64,000 nucleotides of DNA from Polyangiaceae bacterium (GTDB lineage: Bacteria; Myxococcota_A; Polyangia; Polyangiales; Polyangiaceae). Position 1 is the stretch's first letter. Every line of letters begins with the position of its first letter. Position numbers and translations under genes: made by a program. The stretch is taken from positions 457,001 through 521,000 of the forward strand of contig JADJYE010000006.1 of NCBI GenBank assembly GCA_016719945.1. The letters are read 5' to 3'. Shown piece after piece: positions 17,116 to 28,155 of the stretch. Under the pieces are notes generated by a model. That model saw only the letters and a list, made by a program, of their open reading frames with translations. It was not told the origin of the DNA and did no database searches.

Positions 17116-18031
17116 ATGACGCGTCTCAAGGTTGCCTTCGTGGGCTCGGGGAGCTGCGCGTGGGTTGGCTCATCTGGGTGTGCTCAAGGCTTGTGAAGAG
17201 GTAGGGATCGTCCCGACGGTGTTCGTCGGCGCGAGCGCGGGCGCGCTCGTCTCCGCGACCTACGGCCAAGACATCCCCCTCGACGTGCTGCTCGACGCGT
17301 ACAGGCTGCCCTGGAGGCGCCGTCACCAAGGGCCCCGGCTCTACATGAGCACGTTCCTCGGCGCGCCTCGCCCGCGGGACCTCCTCGACCCTGGCTACCT
17401 CCTCTCCGGCGCCTTCTCGATCGACTCCCTCGAGCGCTACCTCGAGCGCTTCCTGCCGCTGAACGACTTCACGAAGCTCACGAATCAGGTCTTCGTCACC
17501 GCGGTCGACGTCGACACGGGCGAGCGCGTGGTCTTCGGCCCCGGCTACCGCGAGGACGTCCCCATCAGCACCGCGGTCGCCGCGAGCTGCTGCGTCCCGG
17601 GCCTGTTTCGGCCGAAGAAGATCGGCGACCGCTTTTTCCTCGACGGGGAGATCATCCGGACGCTGTCGGCGGACCTCGCCGTCGCCGCGGGCGCCAACGT
17701 CGTCATCATCTCCAACGTGTATCGCCCCGAGTCGCGTCGCGCGCCGGAGCGGTCCATCGCGCGCAGCGGCATGGGCGCCGTGGTGCGACAGTCGCTCAAC
17801 ATCGTGCTCGCCGAGAAGGAGAAGCGCGGGGTCGAGCTGCTGTCCCGCACGTATCCGCGCGTCGTGTTCCTCGACGTGGCCCCGGACATCGGGGCCTTCG
17901 GCTACTGGAACCGCTTCAACGCTCGCTCGCTGGTCCTGCGCGGGTACCGCTCGGCGCTCAGGATCCTCACCGAGGCGAAGGAGCGCGGCGTCTTCAACGC
18001 CGTGCTCTCGAAGGACGCCGCGCTGAACTGA
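17116..18031 (+). CDS. Patatin-like phospholipase (one apparent frameshift)
   Basis: Patatin-family serine hydrolase of about 304 aa once the frame is restored. The ATG at 17116 starts MTRLKVAFVGSG, and the oxyanion motif continues as AARGLAHLGVLK in another frame. Removing one G from the run at 17148-17151 joins them into the family's G-x-G-x-x-R-G-L-A-H-L-G-V-L. The nucleophile elbow GASAG and the DGE segment of the Ser-Asp dyad (FFLDGEIIRTL) are both present. These enzymes cleave ester bonds of lipids. The 3' end overlaps the convergent M23 gene by 38 bp. Sequencing error is more likely than a pseudogene. Confidence 0.8.
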
Positions 18032-19274
18032 GCGCGAGCGCAGCGCCGAGCGTCACGAGCCAGAAGGAGGCGCCACCTTCGCTCGCTGCCCCTGCGCTCT
18101 GGCATGAGCAACCGTCGCTCGCCGCGTCGTCGTCGTCGCTGGACGACGACGACCCACCGCTCTGCGCCTCGCCGCCCGCGGCAGCGTCGCCGCCTTGAGC
18201 GGCGGCGCCGCCGCTCGACGCGTCGCCGCCCGCGCCCGCACCGCCTTGGCCCCCGCCACCTTCGCCTGCCGGCACGAAGGTGAACCGAACCGCGTCGTAC
18301 GCGATCTTGCGATCGAGGTCGGAGCTCTCGCCCGTCGCGTCACCGAGCGCGAGCGTGCGGTTCGCGCCCTCTGAAAACTCGAGCTCGCCCAGCACGACCC
18401 ACCCTTTCTGGACGCTCTGGTCGACCGGCCCCAGCTCGACGGGTCCTGTGCCCGGATCGACGTCATAGCTGGCGTTGACCGTGTCGGCCTCGGTGCTCGG
18501 AACGAAGACCTCGACCCGATACGTTCCGGCGGTCTGCACCTCGAAGCTGTAGGTCCCGATGGTGTCGTCTTCGGGGAGGTCGGTGCCGAACGTGTAGAAG
18601 TGGTGATCGGCGTAGCCCTCGCCGACGCTCCACCAGTACGTCGTCTCGCGGCTGAAGCACGCCATCCGCTCGTCGAAGATCGTCTCGCCCCCGCCGAGCA
18701 CACCACACGGCTCGAGCTCGGGGCAGTTGTTGCTCTCCAGGGTCATCCCATAGGACGGATCCCCGAAATCGACGAGTTCAGCAGGGACGCTCTGGCACCA
18801 CCACGAGCTGCACGTCTGTTGGATCTGGAAGTGCAAGTGCGCCCCGCAGACCCACCCTGTGAGGCCTACCTTGCCGACGACGTCGCCTTGGCTGACGAAG
18901 TCGCCAACGGACAACGAAGAGCTGTTCGCCTGAAGGTGCAGGAACAGCGCCTCGGTGCCGTCTCCGAAGTCGAGGACCACATAGTTCGCGTCGTTCGCGA
19001 AGGCGCTCGAGCACCCACCGGTCGTCGAGCTCATCTCGATGCGGCGAACGACGCCATCTGCCGGCGCGGAGACGTCTGCTCCGACCGGGATGCCGATGTC
19101 CCAAGCCCAAGCCCCCTCGCCATCATGGGAGCCAGTGTTGTGGCCCTGCGTGATCGAGTAGCTCGTCCCGCACGGCCACGGCGCGTAGAGGGGCGGCTCG
19201 GCGCGGGCGGGCGACGAACCGACGACGAACATCGCCAGGCCTGAAAGTGCAGCAAAAACAGGCGCCCTTCGCAT
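17994..19274 (-). CDS. M23 (LytM-type) peptidase with C-terminal golvesin-like region and MYXO-CTERM-like tail
   Basis: A 426-aa exported protein. The ATG at 19274 gives a signal peptide ending near SSPARA. The M23 domain (about 25-170) shows the His/Asp of HDGEGAWAWDIGIPVG and the H-x-H of GAHLHFQI. A beta domain resembling golvesin/xly carbohydrate-binding modules follows (about 225-345; YWWSVGEGYADHHFYTF, TYRVEVFVPST). After a Gly/Ser/Ala-rich linker come SDGCSCQ, a hydrophobic helix (FWLVTLGAALALSS) and RRPSRARR, which is the MYXO-CTERM sorting pattern. It is predicted to cut peptidoglycan or related peptides at the cell surface. The last 38 bp overlap the patatin gene. Confidence 0.85.
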   Translation of the reverse strand: MRRAPVFAALSGLAMFVVGSSPARAEPPLYAPWPCGTSYSITQGHNTGSHDGEGAWAWDIGIPVGADVSAPADGVVRRIEMSSTTGGCSSAFANDANYVVLDFGDGTEALFLHLQANSSSLSVGDFVSQGDVVGKVGLTGWVCGAHLHFQIQQTCSSWWCQSVPAELVDFGDPSYGMTLESNNCPELEPCGVLGGGETIFDERMACFSRETTYWWSVGEGYADHHFYTFGTDLPEDDTIGTYSFEVQTAGTYRVEVFVPSTEADTVNASYDVDPGTGPVELGPVDQSVQKGWVVLGELEFSEGANRTLALGDATGESSDLDRKIAYDAVRFTFVPAGEGGGGQGGAGAGGDASSGGAAAQGGDAAAGGEAQSGGSSSSSDDDDAASDGCSCQSAGAASEGGASFWLVTLGAALALSSARRPSRARR

Positions 19275-19365
19275 CGCAGAGGCAGCCTCGCACCGCGGCC
19301 CGCGCGCGTCACCCCGCATTGGTTTCGAGCTTCGCCGCCCGGATCTGAGTACACTGGCGGAGACT

Positions 19366-21435
19366 GTGTCGGCGCTTGAGACGGGTCCTGGAATGGGGAA
19401 GGAATCGATCGATCGAGACGGCTCTTCATCGGAGCCCAGCGATGTGCGGCCCGTCGTGCGCATGGCGCCGAACAAGCCGACGCTGACCTTCGGCGAGCCG
19501 GTGAAGCCCCGCGACCCGGCGCAGCAAGTGCCCGCGCAGTCGTGCCCTCCGCCAGACCCCGACGCCGAAGCGGTCGCGGTGGCCGCCGGGCTGCCGCTCG
19601 TCCGCGACGATCTGGCGCGAGACCCGCCGCGCCAAGCTGCGTCGCTCCTCCCGGCCGCCAAACCGTCGCCGATGGCGGAGGCTCCTGCGACGAAGACCTC
19701 GCCGAAGAGCCCCGCATCCGAGCTGCGCCCGTCCGAGGTGAGGCGCCTGTCCGAGGCAGCGATGCGAGCCGTGCGACGGTCGGAGCCCCCGCGCCCCCCG
19801 TCCACCGATCGCAGGCTCAGGAGCTTCATAAACGTCCGCTTCGACGGACTGCTCGACGCGCTCGAGCCGCACATCGGGTGGATGTCCGAGGACCTTCGCG
19901 CCGATTTTTGCGCCTCACTCGTGCACGGCGAGGTCCTGCGCGCCCACGACCACCTGGTGACGGAGCAGGAGCGGTACCCGAAGAACATCACCATCAAGAA
20001 GACGCTCGCGCTCTACCGTTCGCAGGTGCTGCAGCGCTACGAGGAGGCGTTCGGGGGGCTCCACGTCGTCCCGCGGAAGACGCGCTCGTTCCCCAGCATG
20101 CGCGTGGGCGACCGGCAGCGGCTCGCCGCCGCGATCGACGGTGAGTCCGCGATCGAGACGGTGATTCGCCGCTCGAAGCTCGATCGTCTCCGCGCGCTCG
20201 AGACGCTGATATCGTGGTTCAAGGCGGGCTCTCTGGAGATCATCGTCCCGGCCGGCTCGCCCGTCGCTTTCCACGAGGCGACGAGCGCGAGGGTCTACGA
20301 GCGCCCGCGCATCACCGAGAGCACGCCCCCTCCCGCGGCGCGCAAGGTCGAGGTGTCGCTGCACGTCGCACAGATCGGCGGCGTGAAGCCCGAGGGGAGG
20401 GCCACGAGGGCCGAGCCCCCGATCGCGCGGGACGAGCCCGACGACCTCCCTGCGCTGGCGGCCCGGCCCGGCACCCTCCGCAGAACGACGCGAGCAGGGC
20501 TGCGCGCGCTCGGTGGTCGCGCCCCCGAGAAGGCGACGCCGCTCTCCGTCGAGGCGGTCACCCCGCCGGTCGACGACGTCGACGACGCGGGGGACCGCCT
20601 CACCGTCGCCGATCCGATCGAGGCGGCCCACAACGCCGGTCGGATGGGCGACGCTCCGACGAAGCCGCCCCCGGCGCCGGTCGAAGACTTCGTTCGCGAC
20701 GCGACGAGCGGCGGGATCCCCAAGCCGGGCAAGCTCCCCGATCTCGGCGGCTTCGAGCTGGACCGGGCATCCTCTCGGCCGCCTCGCGCCGACCGCGCCG
20801 AGAGCGTGCCCCCTCGGCTCGCGAGCGTCGCGCCTGCGAGCGTCGCGCCTCGGCTCGCGAGCGTCGCGCCTCGGCCTGCGAGCGTCGCGCCCCGCGCCTC
20901 CTTCGCTGCGCCGTACGAGGTCGCTCCCGAACGTCCTCGCGAGGGGCGCCTCCTCGCCGGCGGTCTCGCGATCCTCGCGGCGCTCGGCGGCATCATTTAC
21001 TTCGTCACGTCCGGGCCGAACCCCCCGCCGCAAAGCCCGACTCAGAAGCCGGCCCCGACCGCGCCCGCTACGGCCTCACTCCCGCCGACCGCCGTCGTCG
21101 TGTCCACGGTCAGCGCGAGCGTCGCGAGCGGCGCGGCGACCGACGCGAAGCCCACGCTCATGCGGCTGGCGCTGGATCTCGAGCCGCCTTACGCCAAGGT
21201 CTACCTCGACGGCGCGCTGTTGCCGAAGGACAAGGCACACATGATCCCGCGGGACGGCAAGGAGCACGAGCTCCGCGTCGAGGCGGCCGGGTATCGAAAG
21301 CGGAAGCTCAAGTTCACCGCGGACGGTGACGTGCGGCTCGTGGTGAGCCTCGAGGTCGTTCCGAAGGAGGCGCCGCGGGTCGCGCCGACCTCGCCAGCAC
21401 CAGCGCCCATCTACGACGAGCCGTCTCCCCTCTAG
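19366..21435 (+). CDS. Single-TM protein with PEGA-like C-terminal domain
   Basis: A 689-aa protein; the GTG at 19366 has GGCGGAG about 4 nt upstream, while ATG 19393 lacks a site. Residues 1-145 are charged, Pro-rich and low in complexity. Residues about 150-310 form a helical domain (FDGLLDALEPHIGWMSEDLRADF). A disordered stretch follows, with ASVAPR repeats (about 485-510). A single membrane helix (LLAGGLAILAALGGIIYFV) sits near residue 530-550. The C-terminus (ALDLEPPYAKVYLDGALLPK to KFTADGDVRLVVSLEV) looks like a PEGA domain, placed in the periplasm. No enzymatic motif is seen. The large cytoplasmic part suggests signalling or gliding/envelope scaffolding, but this is inference. Confidence 0.7.
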   Translation: MSALETGPGMGKESIDRDGSSSEPSDVRPVVRMAPNKPTLTFGEPVKPRDPAQQVPAQSCPPPDPDAEAVAVAAGLPLVRDDLARDPPRQAASLLPAAKPSPMAEAPATKTSPKSPASELRPSEVRRLSEAAMRAVRRSEPPRPPSTDRRLRSFINVRFDGLLDALEPHIGWMSEDLRADFCASLVHGEVLRAHDHLVTEQERYPKNITIKKTLALYRSQVLQRYEEAFGGLHVVPRKTRSFPSMRVGDRQRLAAAIDGESAIETVIRRSKLDRLRALETLISWFKAGSLEIIVPAGSPVAFHEATSARVYERPRITESTPPPAARKVEVSLHVAQIGGVKPEGRATRAEPPIARDEPDDLPALAARPGTLRRTTRAGLRALGGRAPEKATPLSVEAVTPPVDDVDDAGDRLTVADPIEAAHNAGRMGDAPTKPPPAPVEDFVRDATSGGIPKPGKLPDLGGFELDRASSRPPRADRAESVPPRLASVAPASVAPRLASVAPRPASVAPRASFAAPYEVAPERPREGRLLAGGLAILAALGGIIYFVTSGPNPPPQSPTQKPAPTAPATASLPPTAVVVSTVSASVASGAATDAKPTLMRLALDLEPPYAKVYLDGALLPKDKAHMIPRDGKEHELRVEAAGYRKRKLKFTADGDVRLVVSLEVVPKEAPRVAPTSPAPAPIYDEPSPL
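20821..20891 (+). repeat. 15-bp repeats encoding ASVAP
   Basis: GCGAGCGTCGCGCC(T) occurs at 20821-20835, 20836-20850, 20857-20871 and 20878-20891, with 6-bp spacers before the last two. All are in frame inside the linker of the PEGA-like protein. Confidence 0.8.
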
Positions 21436-21443
21436 CCCAGCGC

Positions 21444-24400
21444 TCACCTCACGGCGCCGGCGCAAGAAGCCGCGGGCGCCCACACCTCGGTGGCCGGCGC
21501 GGACGCCACGACCACCACCGCGAAGGAGTCGCGGCATACGCGCAGGTTGGTGCGCGCCCCGCTGTCGACCCGGGTCGCTGCGCGGTCCGCAGGTCTCGAC
21601 GCCAGCAGCGCGACGCTGAGCGAGCCGATCGCTGCGACGCGGTCGTCGGCGATGAAGCGCGCCACCCGGACGGCGCCGCCAAAGGGTTCGAGGACGTCGA
21701 GCGGCGCCCCGAGCGAGACGTCCCACACGCGAGCCGTCCCGTCTTCGGAAGCCGTCAGCAGCCGCGCCGCATCCTGCGAGAAGGTCAGGTCGGTGATTGC
21801 ACCTGCGTGGCCGCTCAAGAGCCGGGAGGGGCGGTCGTCGCGGGTGTGAAGGCGCGCGGTCCCGTCCGCCGAGCCGGTGGCCAGCAGCGAGCCGTCCGTC
21901 GTGAAGGCGACCGCCGTGATGGCCTGCTCGTGGCCGACGACCTCGACGTGCTGCCAGGTCCTGGTGTCGAACCAGCGCGCGCCTTGATTGTCGGCGACCA
22001 CCAGCCACGGTCCGGTTGGAGAGAAGGTCATCGCCGTCACGGGCCCGACGCTCGGCGCGAGCACGATCGGCTGCCCCTCCCCGGGGATCGGGACCACCCA
22101 CACCGTCCCGTCGAACGACCCGACGGCGACGCGCTCGCCCGTCGGCTCCACGGCGACCAGGTTGGGCTTGCCCGGCACGGTCGCGAGCGCGCGGGGAGCG
22201 CCGGATGCTGCGTCGAGTAGAGAGAGAGCACCAGCGCCCGTGGCGACGACGAGCTGCCCGGTTGGCGTCCACGCGAGCGCGGAGACGCGTCCCCCTGCGG
22301 AGCGAGACGACATCACGCGCCCGGAGGGCAGCTCGATGACGCGCAGCTCGCCGTCCTCGTGACCCACCGCGAGGCTGCCACTCTTCGCGGCGAAGCCGAG
22401 CGTCGTCGCTGGCCCCTTGCCAGCAGCGAGCTCGACCAGGAGGAGTCGCTCGTCAGCGAATCGGTGGATAGCACCCGGACCAGTCCGCGCACTGCGGCCG
22501 TGGCCACGAAGCGCCCGTCCGGCGAGATCGCAGAGGCGCGAATGAGCTCGTCCTGCGCTGCCACCAGCGAGAGCACGCTCGACGCGGCGACGTCGTGAAC
22601 GATGGCGACCTTGTCCCAGCCGGTCGTGATCACCTGGCTCGCGTTCTCAGAGAACGCGACGTGCTCGATCTCGGCGTCGTGGCCTCCGAGCGTGGCGAGC
22701 CGTGCGCCGCTCTCGAGATCCCACAGCTCGGCCAGGTTGGCGGCGCGCAGGGTCACGACCGAGCGACCGTCGGGGGACAGGAAGAAGGTGGTCCGCTGGG
22801 CGTCGGTGCGCAGGTTGTGCCGGCGCTTTCCCTGTTCGAGGTCCCACACGTCCAGCCCGCGAGGCCCGGAGGTGACCAGGGTCCGTCCCTCGGGAGCGAA
22901 CGCGACGTGCGCGACGCCCAGGGTGCCGGCCGGCTTGAGGCGGCGCAGGAGCTCCCCCGACTCCCCGTCGAGCACGGGCACGAGCCCGCCGTCGAGGGTC
23001 GAGAAGGCCACGCGGGCGCCGTCGTCGGAGATGGCGATGCCCGCGATCCTCTCCTCCACGGGGTGCGTCCAGAGCGGCGCGTCCGACTCGCGCGACCACA
23101 GCTCGATCCGCGAATCGACCGCTACCGCGAAGGCTCGGCCGTCGGCGGTGACGTCGTAGTCGATGACCGTCCCCGGACCGCCGATCGTACGGAGCAGCGC
23201 GCCGCTCGACACCTCGATGACCCACAGCGTTCCATCCCCTCCGAACACGACTAGCTCGGCGCCGTCGTCGACGAGCTCGATCGTCGAGAGGGTCCCGGCG
23301 AGGCCCTCGAAGGCGCGGAGCTCTGCGCCGTCCTCGAGGTCGTGCTGCTTCACGAACGGCCTCTCGCCGCGCTCGTCGGCGCCGGCCGCGAAGAACGAGC
23401 GACCATCGGGGGAGCACGCGAGCCCGCGGATCTCCGCGTGAGCTGGCGCCTTCACGGTCGCTAGCAGCCGGCCCGTCGAGCCCTCCCAGACCCGCACCGA
23501 CTCGTCCACCGCAGCGGTGACGACGCGATCGCTGCCCGGCGCGAAGCAGGCCCGTCGAACCGGCGCGCCGTGACCGACGAGCGAGACCCCTCCGGCGCCA
23601 GAGCGAGCCAGCCTCTCGAGCTCGAGGGAGAGCGCTGACGAGCGATCGGCCCCTTGCTCCTCCTCGAGGGAGCTGGCGGCCCGGAGGAGCGCGAGCGCCT
23701 GCCCCGAGCGTCCCTTGGGCTCGTGGGCCCTGGCCTCGGCGATCAGCCCGCGGACCTCCACGTTCACCTTCTCCTTCGCAGTGGCCACGCGCGCGCGCTC
23801 TGCGTCCACGCGCGCCGCCTCGGTCCGTTGCCATTGCCAGAGCGCGAACGCGCTGAAGGCGGTCGAGAGCGCGAGCGCGGAGGCCACGAGGGCGACCCGC
23901 ACGCGACGACCCCGGCGCGCCTCCGCCTCGCTCGCGTCCGCGAACGCGGCCTCGAGACCTGCGAGCGGCTCGGGGGATCGCTTGCGGTAGCGGCGCAGGT
24001 CGTCGAGGAGCTCTCCCCGGAAGAGCTGCGAGCGCGGCCGGCCTCGCGCGTTCCAGTCGCGCGCGGCCTGTCGCATCGAGTGGGCGAGCTTCTGCCCCTC
24101 CTCGTCCTCGCCCAGCCAACGGTCGAGCTGCGCCCAGTGCGAGATCAACGCCTCGTGGACGATCTCGACGGTGGTCTGGCCGGCGGGGTCGTCCGCCACC
24201 GAGAGCAGCCGCGCGGCGACGAGGGCGTCGAGCGCCCGCCCGCCTGCCTCGGGGTCCCGAAGCGCCTCGAGCAGCTCGTCGCGAGGCGCGACCGACCGCG
24301 TGCGCTCCCCGGAGACGAGCCGCAGGAACAAGGCCCTCGTGGTCGCACGCTCGGAGGCGGACATCGCGCCGAGCACGTGGTCGGCGTGCGACGCGAGGGC

Positions 24401-26098
24401 GCCCGCGACGCCGCCCATGGCGCGGTACGCGTCCCACGTGAGGCGCTTCCAGCGGCGGTCGCGCTGCTCCCAGAGCCGATCGGCGCAGAACTGGAGCAGC
24501 GCGAGCGCCGCGGGCGCAGCCTCGACAGCGTCCACCATGGCGGTGACGAGCTCCTCGTCCTCGAAGGCGTAGCCGAACAGCTGTGCCGGGGCGACGACGG
24601 TGCGAAAGAGGGACGTCCGGTCCGGGGAAGTGACGACCTCGACCGACCGGCTGTAGAGCTCCGCGAGCGGCGCCACCGTCGCGATGCGAGCGAAGAAGTC
24701 CTCCCTCACGCTCAAGACGACACGCACCGATCCGTGCGGGTCCGCCGCCTCGGCGAGCACGCGAGCGAAGGCGAGGCGCGACGGGGCGTCACGGCACAAG
24801 GTCAGCATCTCCTCGGCTTGATCGACCACGATCACGTGGAGCTTCTCGGCGTCGTGGGCGCTCGCGTCGACGAGCCGCGCCAGCGCGCGTGGGTCACGTC
24901 GGCACAGGGCCTCGAGCTCGGCGCGCTCGCGACCGAGGGGCGCGGCGAGGCGCGTCGCGAGCGAGGTGACCGGGTCGAGCCCGGGGCGGACGAACGTGGT
25001 GAGGGTGTCGCGGAGCAGCGGGAGGACCCCCGCCGAGAGCAGCGACGTCTTGCCGGAGCCGCTCGGCCCCGTGACGGTCACGAAGCCATCCCGGCGCACG
25101 CGGTTCGCGAGGGATTGAGCCTGCTCTTCACGCCCAAAGAACAGGGCGGCGTCGTCGGGGCCGAACGCCGACAGCCCGCGGTACGGCCGCTCACGCCCGA
25201 GCTTCGCGGCGTCCTCGGGCGGTCGCTCCTCGTCGGTCAGGGCGCCCTCGATCGCGCTCCACGCGTCCCGCTCTCGGTGCTCCGACATCGATGGGAACGC
25301 CACGTAGACGGCGCCGCGCTTCGACCCGCCATCGAGCAGGAAGACCTCGGGGACGGCGCCGGGGGAAGGCCGCTTCAGGAGCGCTACGGGGTGGAGCGCC
25401 ACGAGGGGCCGCCCGCTCTCGTCGACGAGCAGCACCTCCTCCGAGGGCAGCGGGTCGCGAGCGCCGAGGCCGATGCGACGAAAACGCCCGCGGGCGGGGG
25501 TGGTTCCCATCAGCAGCCACGCGGCCTGCTCCTCTTCCTCGGGGGTGGGCGCGACGGGCGCGCACAGCTTCACGCTCGACCACAGCGGATCGAGCAGCTC
25601 GAGGGTGCGCGCGAGCTGGGGCACGCGGCGCGCCAGGATCTCCTCGATCCCAGCGCGAGTCCCGGTCGCGCCGTGCGCCACCGTCTCGGATTTACGCATC
25701 ACGAGCAGCTCGTCGAACAGCCGCACGAGCTCGCTCTTTCGCGCGTGGACCAGCTCGACGAGCACACGGAGGGGGTGGCCCGCTCGAGCGCCGGACCACG
25801 GGCGGAGCACTTCGCGCAGCACCGCTGCCCACTGGCCATCGGTCAGCCCTCGGGCTCGCAGCGTGCGCAACAGCTCAGGGACCTGGGCTGAATCGGGACC
25901 CGGCCCGGCCCCTAGCTGCAAGCGCGCGGCCAGGACGATCGCTCCGAGCATGCGGAGCTCGGCACGGAACACCTCGACGACGCGATCCCTCGCCTCGAAC
26001 GGACCCTCCGCGGCGAGCAGGGCCGCGACCGCGTCCGCGACCGGCAGCGGGTGGGACGCGAGCACTCGCTCCGCCAGATCGGACTCGAGGCGGATCAC
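21444..26098 (-). CDS. nSTAND1-type NTPase with WD40 repeats (one apparent frameshift)
   Basis: About 1550 aa if one base is restored. The GTG start is at 26098. Residues 1 to about 310 form an N-terminal region not recognised. A STAND NTPase follows: YRGLSAFGPDDAALFFGRE, Walker A TGPSGSGKTSLL (Lys350) and Walker B LHVIVVDQAEEML. Winged-helix and helical regions, a membrane helix (about 735-755, VALVASALALSTAFSAFALW) and a WD40 propeller (about 820 to the end) complete it. The frame breaks near 22446-22458: ERLLLVELAAGKGPA continues in another frame after a missing base. STAND proteins act as ligand-triggered switches. With an unknown N-terminal effector-like part, a sensor or immune role is possible but unproven. 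Confidence 0.78.
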
Positions 26099-26175
26099 AG
26101 CAGCAGGCTCAGTGCGAACACGATGCCGCGCATGCGGTCACCGTAGCAGGGACCGCCGGCGCGTCTTTCACCCTG

Positions 26176-27287
26176 TCAGACCTTGCCGAGCCGCTCGAGG
26201 ACGCCTCGCACGAGCATCGGCCAGACGACCGTCGCGTCCGAATACACCTCGGCGAAGCGGCCTCCCTCGCTCGCAGGGACGAACTTCCCCAGCTCACGCC
26301 CTCGGAGTACGTGCACCCGCTGAGCCCGCCCCAGTGCACGGGCTCGGGGCAGATGCGTACGCCGTACGAGAAGCGCACGGCGGGCAGCTCGACGTCGAGC
26401 CGGTGCGCGGCGATGTCGTAGAACGGCCCGACCTGCTGCGCCCAGTTGCGCGGCACGCCGCCGCCGATGGTGAAGATGCCGAGCTTCTTCTTGGTCGAGA
26501 TGCGGCGCGCGTAGCTGAGCAGATCGAGGAAGGGGTTGTACGGCGGCGGCGTGCCCGCGAAGAGCTGCTCGGGCGTCGGGTTCGAGCCCAGCTCCTTCAT
26601 GCGCTTGCGCATCATCCACGTGGCGACGTCGAGCCCGAGCTCCGAGTCGGTGAAGGCCGGGACGTACACGGGCACGTCCCTGAGGTACGCCGAGCGCAGG
26701 ATGCCCGGAGAGTCTCCACCTTCCGCGAGCGCCTTCCCGAGCGCACGGCAGATCGACTCGCTCGACCACGGCTGATCGGTCGGCATCGTGTCGAGGACCT
26801 TGCGGACGAACACCTCGATGTCGTTGAGGTTCGTCTCGAGCTCGAGCGTGTCGTAGACGCGGTTGTAGCCCTTCTCGAAGAGCACCTCGTCCGGCACGGT
26901 CGGGTCGACCTTGTAGTGGGTGAGGCCCACCGCTTCGCTGAGCCCATGCGCCATCAGCGCGCCGGTCGAGACGATGCAGTCGATCATCCCGGCCTCGATC
27001 ATGCGGACGATCACCTTGCCCATCTTCGCGACGGTCATCGCGCCGGAGAAGGTCGCGACGACGAGGCAGTCGGGATCGCGCGTCATCGCGGTGAGCACGT
27101 CGGCGGCCTCTCCGAGCGAGCGGCCGCTGAAGGCGGTCTCGGACATCGCCTTGAGCATCTCGTCGAACGTGCGGATCTCGAGCGGATCGATCGATTTCAG
27201 CGGGACCAGCCGGTCCTCCGCGCCGTCGTCGAGCTTGCGGTGCCCAGCCTTGTCGCCCGGCTTGTGGGGGTGGTGCGGGTGGCTCAT
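26176..27287 (-). CDS. Deoxyhypusine synthase-like protein (one apparent frameshift)
   Basis: About 370 aa after correction. Family segments are clear: DCLVVATFSGAMTVAKMGKV, DCIVSTGALMAHG and GIFTIGGGVPRNWAQQVGP. Near 26287-26290 a run of four G (minus strand) needs a fifth, giving SEGVSWGKFVPASEGGRF. This restores the catalytic-Lys motif VSWGK, which carries the imine in eukaryotic deoxyhypusine synthase, and the rest (YSDATVVWPMLVRGVLERLGKV). The break therefore falls exactly at the active site. The protein is NAD-dependent aminobutyl transfer by family. Bacteria lack eIF5A, so bacterial members are thought to act on polyamines such as homospermidine or on other acceptors; the acceptor here is unknown. 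It follows uppP by 16 nt. Confidence 0.82.
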
Positions 27288-27303
27288 GGCGAGCGACCCT
27301 ACC

Positions 27304-28149
27304 TCAAGACGCCGTCTGGAGCACCACGATGCCGAGGACGATCCGGTACACGCCGAAGGGCGTGAGCCCGAAGCGCTTCAGGTACCGCAGGAAGACGGCG
27401 ATCACCGCCAGCGACACGATGAACGCCGTCACGAGGCCCGCGCCGAGGGCGACGACACCTCCCGGCGCCTCGAACAGCGCCCGGCCTCCCTTGACGAGAT
27501 CGAACAACGTGGCGGCGCCGAGCACGGGGATCGCCAGCAAGAACGAGAACTCGGCGGCCGTCGAGGTCCGCAGCCCACACAGCTGCCCCCCGAGGATCGT
27601 CGTCATCGAGCGCGACATCCCGGGCCAGAGCGCGAGGCACTGCGCGAGGCCGATCGTGAGCGCGCGGCTCGGCGTCACGCTCTTCAGCCCCTCGTCTTCC
27701 GCGGGCGGTCTTCGCTTCGCGTACCACTCGAGCGCGATCATCGCCACCCCACCCAGGATCGCCGCGATCGCGACCGGAACCGGCGCGAACCCCCACGCCT
27801 TGATCGCCTTGTGAAAGAAGAAGCCTACGAGCGCGGCAGGGAAGAACGCGATGCCGAGGGCCACCGTGAGCCGCATCATCTCGGGATCACGCTTCATCAC
27901 GCCGCTGACCACGCGGCCGAGCAGCGCGCGGTAGTACACGACCACGGCGAGCACGGCGCCGAGCTGGATGACGACGTCGAGCGTCTTGGACGCCTCGTCC
28001 TCATGGCCGAGCACGGACGACAGCAAGATGAGGTGACCGGTCGACGACACCGGGAGGAACTCGGTGAGGCCCTCGACGATCCCGAGGATGATGCCGCGGA
28101 GGGCAGGGGGGATCGCCCCTGCCGCGGCGAGCGTCACGCTGAGGGCCAT
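27304..28149 (-). CDS. uppP: Undecaprenyl-diphosphatase UppP (BacA family)
   Basis: A 281-aa polytopic membrane protein of the BacA/UppP family that recycles undecaprenyl pyrophosphate to the monophosphate carrier for peptidoglycan and other glycan synthesis. The two inverted-repeat signature motifs are present: EGLTEFLPVSSTGHLIL near the N-terminus and PGMSRSMTTILGG in the second half. These hold the catalytic Glu, Ser and Arg residues. About eight membrane helices are apparent. The ATG at 28149 follows the previous stop by 6 nt, and the deoxyhypusine synthase-like gene follows 16 nt later, so all may be one transcript. Confidence 0.95.
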   Translation of the reverse strand: MALSVTLAAAGAIPPALRGIILGIVEGLTEFLPVSSTGHLILLSSVLGHEDEASKTLDVVIQLGAVLAVVVYYRALLGRVVSGVMKRDPEMMRLTVALGIAFFPAALVGFFFHKAIKAWGFAPVPVAIAAILGGVAMIALEWYAKRRPPAEDEGLKSVTPSRALTIGLAQCLALWPGMSRSMTTILGGQLCGLRTSTAAEFSFLLAIPVLGAATLFDLVKGGRALFEAPGGVVALGAGLVTAFIVSLAVIAVFLRYLKRFGLTPFGVYRIVLGIVVLQTAS

Positions 28150-28155
28150 CTTCGC

